Shown here: positions 1-8,627 of the stretch, piece by piece | Numbering within the stretch: the first letter of the stretch is position 1 | How the letters are laid out: every line of letters starts with the position of its first letter | NCBI GenBank assembly: GCA_004151065.3 | Contig: NWUY0300015288.1 | Location: forward strand, 68,716 to 88,243 | DNA length: 19,528 nucleotides | Origin: Larix sibirica | Lineage: Eukaryota > Streptophyta > Pinopsida > Pinales > Pinaceae | Reading direction: 5' to 3' | The notes under the pieces: model-generated | The model's input: only the letters and a program-made list of their open reading frames with translations | Databases searched by the model: none | What the model was told of the DNA's origin: nothing | Made by a program: the position numbers and the translations under genes

Positions 1-27
1 GAAGTGAATTCTAACACTCCCCCTTAA
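1..27 (-). other. possible Ty1/copia polypurine tract and 3' LTR start
   Basis: Read on the minus strand, positions 27-17 give TTAAGGGGGAG, followed at 16-7 by TGTTAGAATT. A G-rich purine tract directly followed by TGTTAGAA is the usual plant copia polypurine-tract/LTR junction. The LTR would run off the left edge, so its far end and a partner LTR cannot be checked. The copia integrase remnant at about 1.8-2.5 kb lies on the same strand and upstream in element terms, which fits. However, no reverse transcriptase or RNase H could be read between them, so the link is an inference. Confidence 0.35.
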
Positions 28-42
28 TGGAGAAGTGAATTC

Positions 43-660
43 TCTGTCAGATAAAGTCTTAATTAGAGTTAATCGCATTTGTCATCAACAACAATTAACT
101 GGCAAAGTGTTGCTAGGCTCCTCCTCCCCACGATAAAAAATTTCAAAGTTCTCTTACACGTAATTGCCTATTGTCACCTTATGTTCGCAATCCTAACTTA
201 GTATTTTAATTAGCTTAACGTCATCTCGGGTTTCCACCAATAGAGAGTTTTGATATCTTTAATGAAATGAATGTTTGATTACTGAAAACTGACGATCCAT
301 TGTTCAAAGTTACACATGTTAATATACTGGTGGCAGATTACAAGTTCATATATTACATGGATACAATACTATGCTTCAGAGTATCATCTAGTTAAATTGG
401 CATTGTGTCCACTTTGAGGCAAATTCCACTTTGTCTTGGTTCTTTCGTGCTTAAAAAACTCCCTTTACCTCATTCCTCATTGCAATTTTCATTTTTATAT
501 CATCATATCCATCTTCCTTTCATGTCATTGTGAAAAATAAAAACATGAAGTCATTTGCCTTTGGAGCTTTAATCACTTTACTCGTTATGCATATCTTTAA
601 TATATTATTATTTTTAAACGAAAATGGTTAATTTTGTATTGATAAAGGATGAAAAAATTT
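43..660. other. AT-rich region without a recognised gene
   Basis: I read both strands and found only short open frames, no domain motif and no RNA gene. The 12-mer GAAGTGAATTCT occurs at 1-12 and again at 31-42. If the minus-strand copia junction at the left edge is real, this stretch should be the most decayed 3' internal part of that element, but no residues confirm it. Confidence 0.4.
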
Positions 661-664
661 AGTT

Positions 665-782
665 GGGTGCGATCATACAAGCGTTAATACATTGGATCCC
701 ATCAGAACCCCGCAGTTAAGCGCACTCGGGCTAGAGTAGTACTAGGATGGGTGACCTCCTGGGAAGCCCTAGTGTTGCACCC
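665..782 (+). rRNA. 5S ribosomal RNA sequence, orphan copy, probably a pseudogene
   Basis: This is a nearly full-length plant 5S rRNA (118 nt against about 120). Helix I is intact: GGGTGC at 665-670 pairs with GCACCC at 777-782. The internal promoter is recognisable: A box AGTTAAGCGCACTCGG (714-729), intermediate element around 734-742 and C box GGATGGGTGACCTCC (745-759). A CTAG block near 731-734 can pair with CTAG near 769-772, replacing the angiosperm CGAG/CTCG pair. Against function: 690-696 reads ACATTGG where GCACCGG is usual, and position 724 is A where G would pair in helix II. Both look like C-to-T decay of methylated cytosines. The base before the gene is T, not the usual C, and no TTTT Pol III terminator follows for about 160 bp. 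An A8 run (785-792) follows instead. It is a single copy, not a tandem array. I am sure of the homology and unsure of expression. Confidence 0.92.
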
Positions 783-814
783 TTAAAAAAAAGGATTAGA
801 TACATACTCTAACT

Positions 815-1062
815 TACACATATTATGTAACTAGAATTTCACATCAATGGATCTAAAAATTCAGCTTGTATAGCACCCTTGAATGCCTTAATTTAAATGA
901 ATACGGTCTACTTCAATTGGATAAAAAACCTTCAAATATGCGCACTTTACTAGTTTTACTAGGACTATGTAGAAACCTTGTCTTGTGCATAGCATATCTC
1001 CTAGAATTTAGCATCAATGGGTATACAATTTGAAGATATAACACCATCGTAATTATTATTTT
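815..1062 (+). repeat. diverged tandem duplication, period about 180 bp
   Basis: The block beginning CTAGAATTTCACATCAATGG at 831 recurs with changes at 1011 (CTAGAATTTAGCATCAATGG). Similarity continues on both sides: CTTACACAT versus CTTGTGCAT upstream, and a TATAGCACC versus TATAACACC block downstream. It lies just after the 5S sequence. I do not recognise the parent sequence. Confidence 0.55.
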
Positions 1063-1465
1063 AGATTTGACCTAATTTCAATAATATCATATCTCATACA
1101 CAATTTAGTGAATGTGAGCCTTTTTAGTATTCTCTAGGTTCTAGGAATGGATTGAAAACCTAACCTATATAAAATGCAACTCCTATATTTTTATATTAAC
1201 TCTACTTAAATTTTGACAAAAAAAATTAATTAAAAATAATTTTTTCCTAAATATTAAGGTACACTTAATTTGGAAGTCCCTAAAAAACTCATGGTTTTAA
1301 CAGTCCAGGGTACTCATTAAAGATGTCAAATAGAAAATTAATTGCTTCCATACCATCTGTTACAAGCTAATGCCCATTATTCATGACAAACTTGTGATGC
1401 ATAAAATATATGCTTGGAGAATGAATCCCAAACTCCATTTTTTTCTCGATAAGAACTCTCATATA

Positions 1466-1495
1466 ATGTATGTAATAATAATGTATGTAATAATG
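1466..1495 (+). repeat. short tandem repeat, 15 bp x 2
   Basis: ATGTATGTAATAATA (1466-1480) is followed by the same 15-mer with one change in the last base (1481-1495). It is a simple AT-rich duplication with no evident role. Confidence 0.8.
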
Positions 1496-1562
1496 AATAT
1501 ATAAACTTTTATATGTACTTATTTTTACTCATTATTCAATATAGACACACTGCCAAGCCAAC

Positions 1563-1762
1563 TTTTTTTTTTGTAAAGAAAAACCTTGCAGGGAAATCCA
1601 AGGGATAACTCCCCACATTTGTGGATGACATCCTTGGAAAACCCATCAGTGTAGAACATTGTGCCTTACCTAGGGGGATTTAAATCGAGAACTTGTTGAT
1701 ATGGAACTAGCCATATGCCCAATAAGATTGGAAACAAGTGGTTGAGCTAACCCCTTAGGTTT
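1563..1762 (-). mobile_element. tRNA-derived SINE-like element
   Basis: On the minus strand the block starts near 1762 with GGGGTTAGCTCAACCAC. This resembles a tRNA A box (TAGCTCA core, 1739-1752). About 55-60 nt later comes GATTTAAATCCCCC (1673-1686), which resembles a decayed B box (GGTTCGAATCC type). A non-coding body follows and ends in A10 (T10 on plus, 1563-1572). The size, about 200 bp, suits a plant SINE. Just before the A-run it reads GGTTTTTCTTTAC, close to the 3' ends of the LINEs in this window. I could not find a convincing target-site duplication. It abuts the copia remnant on its right. The alternative is a retroposed 3' fragment of a LINE whose box-like motifs are coincidental. 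Confidence 0.5.
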
Positions 1763-1787
1763 AAACTACTATTTACTTATATATGTA

Positions 1788-2475
1788 ACCCCTTATATAC
1801 CCCTATTAAAGTCATAATGTTTAACATATATGATGCACAAGCTATCACCTTTGCCCAAAATTTATAATCCAACCCTTTTAAATATAATATGCACCATGCC
1901 ATCATAATAAGAATTTGATTTTCCTTTTAACAATGACATCTTATGGATGGTTATACAATATCATCCACTAACAAGTAATGCCAAAAATAATGCAAAATTC
2001 CCCAAAGAAGGTTTACATATTCACCACCATTATTTGTCATAAATCTTAATAGATTGAACATAATGATTCTCAAAAATAGATTTGAACTTCTTAAACTTGT
2101 ACATGACTTGTATTTTCTATTTTGGGAACTATACTTATATATGTTTTGAAATCATTTAAACTTAAAATATATTGAGTTTACACCTATTAGGGGTGTTTTT
2201 TCATTGGAGCACTCAAGTCATTGTAATCGAGTTACAAGTGAGTTGTTGTATGTCATGATTTTTTCTTCTTTATGATGCTTTCCAAAAACACAAATTTTAC
2301 AAAAACATCCTTTGAAGACACGACATGTACACCATGAGCCATATTCAGTTCAATCATTTGCTACATATTGTGAAAAATTACATGACCCAATATTTCATGT
2401 CACAAGCGATTCCCTTCATCAATATGAATAAGAAAGGCATGAAAAGAATCAACTATAGTAAACTTAATGAAGTAT
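1788..2475 (-). pseudogene. decayed Ty1/copia GAG-pre-integrase and integrase core
   Basis: Translating the minus strand in pieces gives copia polyprotein landmarks in the right order. At 2408-2382 it reads RL*HEILGH, the GAG-pre-integrase LWHERLGH motif with its Trp codon turned into TGA (2400-2402). The next block, around VHVVSSKDVFVKFVF, is where the family has a Cys-x2-Cys, and both cysteines are gone. Near 2100-2070 it reads FKKFKSIFENH. At 2037-2017 it reads TNNGGEY, the integrase catalytic motif TDNGGEY with Asp changed to Asn. At 1869-1819 it reads DYKFWAKVIACASYMLN, the conserved WAEA..A.Y..N stretch. The pieces lie in at least two frames with stops. The element is dead. Its downstream part stops at the SINE-like block. 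Confidence 0.8.
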
Positions 2476-2602
2476 ACAATTCATGATTGGAACCAACATA
2501 TCTAGTAACCACGACCTTAAACTTGTCCTTGATATCTTTGATGATAATGATTAGACCAAAATTCAATCTTCTTATTAGTTTAAGTGATATAGTATATATA
2601 GA

Positions 2603-2706
2603 GAAAGAGAAAATTCACACTGAGGTTTGGTATATGACCAACTTCATTTACAATGAAAGAGAAAATTCACACTGAGGTTTGGCATATGACCAACTTCATT
2701 TACAAT
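2603..2706 (+). repeat. 52-bp tandem duplication
   Basis: Positions 2603-2654 and 2655-2706 are the same 52-mer (starting GAAAGAGAAAATTCACACTG) with a single T/C difference. Such near identity next to strongly decayed sequence means the duplication is recent. Part of a short plus-strand open frame runs across it, but I see no sign that it is coding. Confidence 0.95.
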
Positions 2707-2732
2707 ACCATTTTCTTAATGTTGCCCATATC

Positions 2733-3357
2733 TTTTTTTTCCCATAAGAAAAGTTAATTCATTAATTGAAACAAATTACATTGTGCATAGACACCACTGT
2801 ATCTTGACTGGTAGTCTACAAGATCTGCTACCAAGTTCAATGGATACAAAAATCCAAAAATAAAAGATAGTGAAACGTCTCAAAAGACTCACACTTCAAT
2901 TAAATTAGAAAATTCATCAAAATATTTTCTTCCTTGTATAAAGAGATTCTCTACAACATATATCAAAACAGTTGTGTATACAAAAATATGACCCTTCAAA
3001 TTGATAGACATTTTGATCCAATAGTCTTCATAATGGAGCCAAAAGAAACTGAAAACTGAGGCTTCACAGCCTCCCTCCAACCTCAAAAAACCATTGCTCC
3101 GTCAGTTGAAGGCCCTGCTTTGATAGAGAATCGGTATGTGTGTTCCTCTCATAGTAAATATGCTAAAAACTAATTGTTTGAAATAATCCTCTTAGTTGTA
3201 ACAATTCTTCAAATATGGCCACTAAGAAGGGATTCTTGGGTGCCCTATTGAATCTCAACCAGTCCACCACCAGTTTGGAATATCCAAAGACTTGAAACCT
3301 ATTGATGCCCTTAGAGAGAGCCATAGTTATAATCATCTTAAGAGCCAACATTTATGC
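2733..3357 (-). mobile_element. LINE-2: 5'-truncated LINE remnant (RNase H end plus 3' tail)
   Basis: The minus strand starts inside an RNase H domain. Around 3340-3165 it reads LSKGINRFQVFGYSKLVVDW and then an FLVAIFEELLQLRG-type helix. The GDSK catalytic Asp is Tyr here. After a frameshift, HTYRFSIKAG-like residues match the RNase H end, and a short C-terminal stretch follows. The 3' end is CTTTTCTTATGGG plus A8 (T8 on plus, 2733-2740), nearly the tail of LINE-1. The 10-mer CTTAATGTTG occurs at 2715-2724 and 3358-3367, immediately outside the two ends except for 8 nt between the A-run and the left copy. It is probably the target-site duplication. Most of ORF2 (EN, RT) was never inserted. 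Family placement rests on the tail and the RNase H type. Confidence 0.65.
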
Positions 3358-3444
3358 CTTAATGTTGATAGTAACATGAACATAAAGTGTAATATTATGC
3401 ATGATATAAATTATGTTAAAACATTTTTTGTTAGTATTTATGGT

Positions 3445-3565
3445 AGCCCTATTTGTGTAATGGGTACAACCATAATAGACATTCCAAATCACTATAAATA
3501 TGATNAGCCCTATTTGTGTAATGGGTACAACCATAATAGACAATCCAAATCACTATAAATATGAT
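3445..3565 (+). repeat. 60-bp tandem duplication with an N at the junction
   Basis: Positions 3445-3504 and 3506-3565 are the same 60-mer (starting AGCCCTATTTGTGTAATGGG) with one T/A difference. The only ambiguous base of the window, N3505, separates them. This is what two overlapping contig ends joined by a one-base gap would look like, so the second copy may not exist in the genome. Confidence 0.95.
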
Positions 3566-3731
3566 GTAGTAAAAACATGAATTTGGATTAGTATTTTATG
3601 GCAATATGTCATTCAAACATATATAATGAAACTCAAAACATTCATACAAAAACACATAATTTTTCTTATGAAAAGTAAATAAAGTATTATTACAGTAAGA
3701 TTCGATGTTTTCTAAATGATTCTTTTCATTC

Positions 3732-3947
3732 TATTTCAATAATATGAAAACCATTTTGTAAACTATTAGCATGCCTCCTTTAAAAAATAAATCCACCTTT
3801 AAAAATTAAATCCATATAAAGATATCTTATATCCATTATATTTACTCTTATTTCAACAATATAAAAACCCTTTGGAAACTATTATCATGCCTCCTTTAAA
3901 TAATAAATCCATTTAAAGAGATCTTATATCCATTATATTTACTCATA
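3732..3947 (+). repeat. tandem duplication, about 117 + 99 bp
   Basis: A block starting TATTTCAATAATATGAAAAC (3732) recurs at 3849 as TATTTCAACAATATAAAAAC. Both contain CATGCCTCCTTTAAA and end in ATCCATTATATTTACTC. The first copy carries about 18 extra nt around an internal repeat of the AAATCCA motif. It lies directly left of the LINE-1 insertion site and is part of the older host sequence. Confidence 0.85.
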
Positions 3948-3964
3948 AGAATTTCATGAACAAA

Positions 3965-3981
3965 TGCATATCATTGATCCT
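3965..3981 (+). repeat. target-site duplication of LINE-1, left copy
   Basis: TGCATATCATTGATCCT is identical to 7658-7674. It abuts the T-run (3981-3987), which is the A-tail of LINE-1 on the minus strand. The last T could belong to either, so the duplication is 16-17 bp. Confidence 0.97.
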
Positions 3982-3999
3982 TTTTTTCATAAGAAAAAG

Positions 4000-6664
4000 C
4001 TATACTTTATTAAATAAGTATAATGGTACAAGAAGCCTGAAAGAGTAACCAGAACAGTAGCTCCAACAGGACAACAAATATAGTCGAGACCACATCAGGT
4101 ATCCCAAAAGAAAAACGACCCCAACTAAGGTCGAAACTAGATAAATGGGATATACCAATCCCCCAAGTGCTACTAAAACAACAAAATAACAAATAGATAG
4201 TACCAAAAAAATAAAACCAGAGTAGTAGATACATAAAGGTACAAGGCCCGATGCCAGCAAATGAAGAAAAAAAATGTTCCAAAAGCCCCAGGAGGGAGAC
4301 ATGGAGCCCTCCAGGATCTCATAAAAAATCCTTCCAACAGACAACACAAGACCACGATGGGAAAGAGAATCCGCCATAATATTGTGTTCCCGATAAATAT
4401 GGATGATGGATGTCTGAGGACAATGGCTAAGACGAAACATAGTCTGATCCAACCAAGAAGAAAGGGCCGCGACATTTATAGATGCTTCAGTGTTTTCCCA
4501 ATTCACGATGGTCATCGAAACCCCCGCAGCCTACTCCAAAATAATCTTTGCTTTAAAAGAGAAAAATAGTACAAGCCATAAAGCCAAAAGTTCCCCTTTA
4601 GTATTGGTGCCATTACCGCCATGAAGCCAGAGCTTAATTTGATCCCCATTGGTAAGTTCAATGTATGCCCCAGCTCCACAGTGACCCGACGAAGCCATGG
4701 CAACACCATCAAACCTTGCACGATTACCAGTTCGAAGTAGACGGGGTGGATAGGGTAGTCGAACAACATTTGATGGGACCCCACCCAATGATCAGCCATA
4801 GTCCGTGGAGAGTGAACGAACATAACAAGCAACCCTGCTAGCCTCCAAATGAATATTTTCAAATATATGTAGGTTCCTCGCCTTCCAGATCGACCAAGTT
4901 AATAAACAGGCCAGAACGCCCAAATGCTTGTTATATGAGAATATGCCTTTAAACCATGACTGAATAGTAAAATGTCGATCAAACTTTATAGGAGCGAATG
5001 GGTCACCCAGAAATCTGTAGACGGACACAATAAATGGACACAAAATGACAAGATGGACCAGAGTTTCAACATCTTGTAGGCAGAGTGAGCATATACTAGG
5101 GCCGGTGAAACCTCGCTTTTGAAGATTACACCATATCAGGATCTTCTCCTCCAACAAAATCCAGATGAATATTCTCACTTTTGGTGGGATACACCATTTC
5201 CAAACAAGCACATGCCACCACTGTTTAGTCCATGTCGATTTAGAGCATAAAGCCAAATAAGCCTGTTGTGCAGAGATTGATCCATCTTCAGTATTCCACG
5301 ACCATAGTAGTCGATCATCCCCATCCCCGATTCAAATGTTTGCATGATATAAGTCCAGGATATATGCATCCCATTCGACAGCTAATGACCCCACCAACCC
5401 CAGCTGAGATGTATTCAACCATTAATTGAATGACACCGACGGCCCATTATATGCCAGAATGTGATAGAGATTAAAAAATCCTTTGCATATAAGATGGAAT
5501 AATAGCATAGGTGACAGTATATAAGTTTTTGGCCCGCCCACGATAGGGTCAACCCCGATTAGAATGTGTCGGCCATCACCCGGATACCAAGCTAACCATT
5601 CAGCAACCACGGGAAAGGATGAGAGAAGTCCTACCCAGATATTAGAAACGCCCTTAAGGGATCTACGTCCAAATCTGATCCATTGCATCGTGGATAATTT
5701 TCCAAAATATTTGTCCTTTATGATGTCACCCCAAACACTAACAACGGATAAGACACACCACATACTCTTATCTAGTAATGTAGTTGAGAAGGTGAAGACA
5801 TTCTTTAGAGACCATCCCCCCTGCGCATAAGGTCTATCCAATGTTTTCCAATCCACTAAGTGGATCTTGTGGTTACCATTCCCCGACCAGATAAAATGAT
5901 GTATCATTTGACGAATACAGGATAAAATGCTTTTAGGAATTTTACACAAAGAAAACCAATATACACCCAAATTTTAGAGGACATACTTCGCAAGAACAAG
6001 TCGTCCACCACTTGAGATCCATCTCCACTACCAATGGTGTATACGGTTGTCAAATTTCTTTAAGAGCCGATGCCATTCCGCCAGTCTATATCCATTAGGC
6101 TTGAGGAAATAGCCGAGATAGTAGGTTCCATCAATTATTTCACCAACGGGGAGAGGAAGAATAGAAGTAATTTCAAGTAGTCCCATCCCCTCTAGGTTTT
6201 TTTTCAGTAATTTTGATTTCTTTTCATTTATCAGCATACCAGAGGATTTACAAAAACGAAGTAAAAGCCACCACATATGACCCCATTCCAGTGCATCTGC
6301 AAGGCCGAATAGAATTACATCATCAACAAAAAATGGGTGTGTAATGGAGATGTGGGGAGATACCTGAATACCGGAGATCATCGAATCATCTTTTGCTTTA
6401 TGGATCATCCTGCTGAGCCCCTCGATCACAATAAAAAAGAGAAGTGGGGAGAGTGGAAACCCCTGGCGCAATCCCCTCGAGCAAGAAAAAAATTCAGTAG
6501 GGCATCCATTTATCAATATGGAGTAGCTGACTGATGTGATACATGCAAAAATCCATTTTATATCTCCCCATGGAATGCCAATCTGGACCAATGCTAAACG
6601 AAGAAAAGACCAATTCACATTGTCATATGCACGTGAAAGATCAAGCTGCAGAATCAGACCCTGT
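4000..6664 (-). pseudogene. LINE-1 ORF2 remnant: RT palm, thumb, zf-RVT, RNase H
   Basis: One reading frame covers this whole stretch, broken by six stops whose codons start at plus positions 6028, 5974, 5422, 5332, 4792 and 4531. RT landmarks are LQLDLSRAYD (motif A, about 6662-6630), RGLRQGFPLSP (motif B, about 6470-6435) and the catalytic FVDD at 6330-6319, intact. SSGGRLVLAKYVL (about 6010-5977) and VYWFSLCKIPKS follow. The zf-RVT reads CSLCLQDVETLVHLVILC, a full C-x2-C-x8-H-x4-C. RNase H has RFDG (Asp 4708-4710), KGELLAL (Glu 4591-4593) and IMADSL (Asp 4369-4371). The third acidic residue, in the usual GDS motif, is Val (GVS, 4519-4521). A stop at 4792 sits where a Trp after DYG is expected. 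It can no longer encode a working polyprotein. Confidence 0.93.
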
Positions 6665-7657
6665 AAGTTTTTTGTTTGATGCTATGCATCGCCTCCTGGG
6701 ACACTCCAATCGCGTCGAGGATCTTCCTATTGTCCAGAAAGCCATATTGTTCCAAAGAGAGTCCCCGGGACAGAACTGGTTTGATCCTGCATGCAATGAT
6801 TTTTGAGATGATCTTATATACCAGGTTGCACAATGATATAGGCCGAAAGTCCAGAAATGTCAAGGGATTTGAGACCTTTGGAATGAGAGTCACAAATGTA
6901 GCATTTAGGACCCCAGACACATTCCCCTTCAGTCGAGATTCTTCCACCATTTCAAGTATATCAGGACCCATAATGTCGAAAAATTTCAGGAAAATTTCCG
7001 CGGTCCAGCCATCTGGACCTGGACTTTTATATTTTGCAAATCCTTTTAAAACTGAATGAATCTCCATCAATGTAACAAGGAGCGTGATATCATTGCCTTC
7101 AAGTTCAGAAAAAATACGAGGATAGTCTTTAATGATCCCAATTTGTTCACCAATTGTGGTAATACCCAGATCACTGTAGTATTCTTTGAAATGGTTTTTA
7201 GCTTCCTCTTTCAAATCCTCAGGTGTTGAAATAGGAACACTGGACCGGCCCATCAAATGCCAGATCGAGTTACTAATAAATCTACTGTTTGCAAATCGTT
7301 GGAAATACTTTGAATTTTTGTCTCCCAAAGAGACCCATAGTGCCCGGCTCTTCAACCGCCAAGTTGCTTCATCTTGATTAAGTAGAGATAAACGCCGACC
7401 CTCCAGTTCTATCAGTAATAACCGAGCCCCATTTGGGAGAGGACCACCCTTATATACAACATTTAGTGTATGGATTTGTGAGTCGATGTTGATAACCTCC
7501 AATCGATCAGACTTTTTATGAGACCGCACCCAATCTTTGACCACCCCCTTTAAATGGCTTAGCTTCTGTATTAAGCGTTGGCTAGCCGAGGAGATCCCCA
7601 TAGTCCCAACATTGTTCCATTCGGAACGTACAAGCCTGCAAAAATCGACAATGTTGT
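6654..7657 (-). pseudogene. LINE-1 ORF2 remnant: EN-RT linker and RT fingers
   Basis: This is the upstream part of ORF2, open for about 334 codons. It includes the linker typical of plant L1 (LKSRALWVSLGDKNSKYFQR, about 7350-7290), the RT entry motif YKSPGPDGWTAEIFLKFF (about 7035-6980), and FRPISLCNLVYKIISKIIA (about 6850-6795). The frame ends at a stop at 6654-6656. Motif A continues in another frame, so a one-base indel lies in the A-rich stretch around 6660-6676. The open frame actually continues to 7913, but the first 85 or so codons (7658-7913) are target-site and flanking DNA, not LINE. No Met start of the element itself is present because it is truncated. Confidence 0.93.
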
Positions 7658-7674
7658 TGCATATCATTGATCCT
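7658..7674 (+). repeat. target-site duplication of LINE-1, right copy
   Basis: TGCATATCATTGATCCT is identical to 3965-3981 and marks the truncated 5' end of the LINE on the minus strand. The next bases differ (A7675 versus T3982; T7657 versus A3964), which fixes the boundaries. Confidence 0.97.
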
Positions 7675-8608
7675 ACATACAATGTTGTGTAGAGTTTAAT
7701 GATTTTAGTCTTAAATGTATTATATGTGTTTCTTAAATTTCGAGTGTACATAATAAAGGAGTTGCAAGTGCGTGGAATGTGATGGTCATGTGAGGAAAAC
7801 ATTTCCTCCTCGTAATTATATTTTGTTTTCGAAGCTAAAAATGTAGATGTAATTGTTATTTTTTTTATTTTTTTTAAATTATTCATTATTTTTAAAATGA
7901 AAAACATAAGCATAGGGTTTTATAGTCTTCCACTTATCAACCAAGTTTGTTTACTAATTTTTCATCCAAGTTTCTTATTAATTTTTATGTACATATTCTT
8001 AAAGAATAGAGAAAAAATAATTTTGAGATTTTATAATGTTCTTACTTGAAAAAGGAAAAAGGAGTAGGGTTGAATAATTTAGTCGACCTTGTTTAAAGAT
8101 TATGTGTTTGTCACAATTAGACAGCTCTACTTGTGAATTTGGGACATATTTTCAAATTGCCCTGATCTTGAGCAAGGGTGGTGGGCAGTGATGTTGGGCT
8201 AGATGCCCCTCAATCCCATTTCACTTCTACATGCCAAAAGGTGGATATCACACTAAGTTAAATGACATGTATGGACATATTATCTATGCTTATTGTAACA
8301 CTTCAGCCTTGGTTACCATTGGAACTAGGAAAAAATATATGCTCCAATATGAGGATTAATTAACAAAAATATGTGCCCATGTATGGCCAAATTTTAAGAA
8401 AATCCCATGTTTAGGGAATAAATATGCATGTTCAAGAACATGGAAATAATTATTCACTCCAAAAAAAGACATTTGCATCTATCTAAATCACACACATGAA
8501 TAGATGCATTACACTTATATGGTGTCCACATATAATTTATATTAATGGATTGAGTTTGAAAATTATATCATTCCCATCAATGTTTTTCCTGCTTGTATAC
8601 ATTATTAA
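7675..8608. other. AT-rich flank without a recognised gene
   Basis: This is older sequence between the LINE-1 and LINE-4 insertions. The 85-codon open frame at 7913-7658 (minus) is an extension of the LINE frame into the flank and has low-complexity, AT-driven composition. No domain, RNA gene or repeat was recognised on either strand. Confidence 0.5.
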
Positions 8609-8624
8609 CAAAGCTTCAATTGGA
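8609..8624 (+). repeat. target-site duplication of LINE-4, left copy
   Basis: CAAAGCTTCAATTGGA matches 10238-10253 (CAAAGCTTCAAATGGA) at 15 of 16 bases. The copies sit at the predicted 5' end and directly after the A-tail of a plus-strand retroposed segment. Confidence 0.85.
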
Positions 8625-8627
8625 AGG

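Larger units (their letters stand above)
3982..7657 (-). mobile_element. LINE-1: 5'-truncated plant L1-type retrotransposon
   Basis: This non-LTR element of about 3.7 kb lies on the minus strand, between perfect 17-bp target-site duplications. Its 3' end (plus 3982-4000) reads GCTTTTTCTTATG followed by an A-run. It lacks ORF1 and the ORF2 endonuclease. It starts in the linker between endonuclease and RT, the usual outcome of incomplete target-primed reverse transcription. The remaining order is linker, RT fingers/palm, thumb, zf-RVT and RNase H, as in plant L1 elements that acquired an RNase H. The identical duplications and the modest number of ORF breaks make it the youngest LINE of the window. 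It was dead on arrival because of the truncation. Confidence 0.95.

Noticed and set aside
665-1100. Intact Cassandra-type element carrying the 5S in its LTR
   Set aside because: No second 5S-bearing LTR, no initiator-tRNA primer-binding site and no clear TG...CA ends were seen nearby; a solo remnant cannot be excluded.
3292-3558. 88-codon plus-strand frame containing an X
   Set aside because: It starts inside the LINE-2 RNase H remnant (other strand) and spans the N-containing tandem duplication; no coding signal.
3650-3690. A further LINE tail on the plus strand (ATTTTTCTTATGAAAAG near 3659)
   Set aside because: It resembles the LINE 3' signature, but it has only a four-base A-run, no coding remnant upstream and no duplication; it is too short to support.
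4261-4569. 102-codon plus-strand open frame
   Set aside because: It is antisense to the LINE-1 RNase H region, which has clear domain motifs on the minus strand; the plus-strand product has no recognisable feature.
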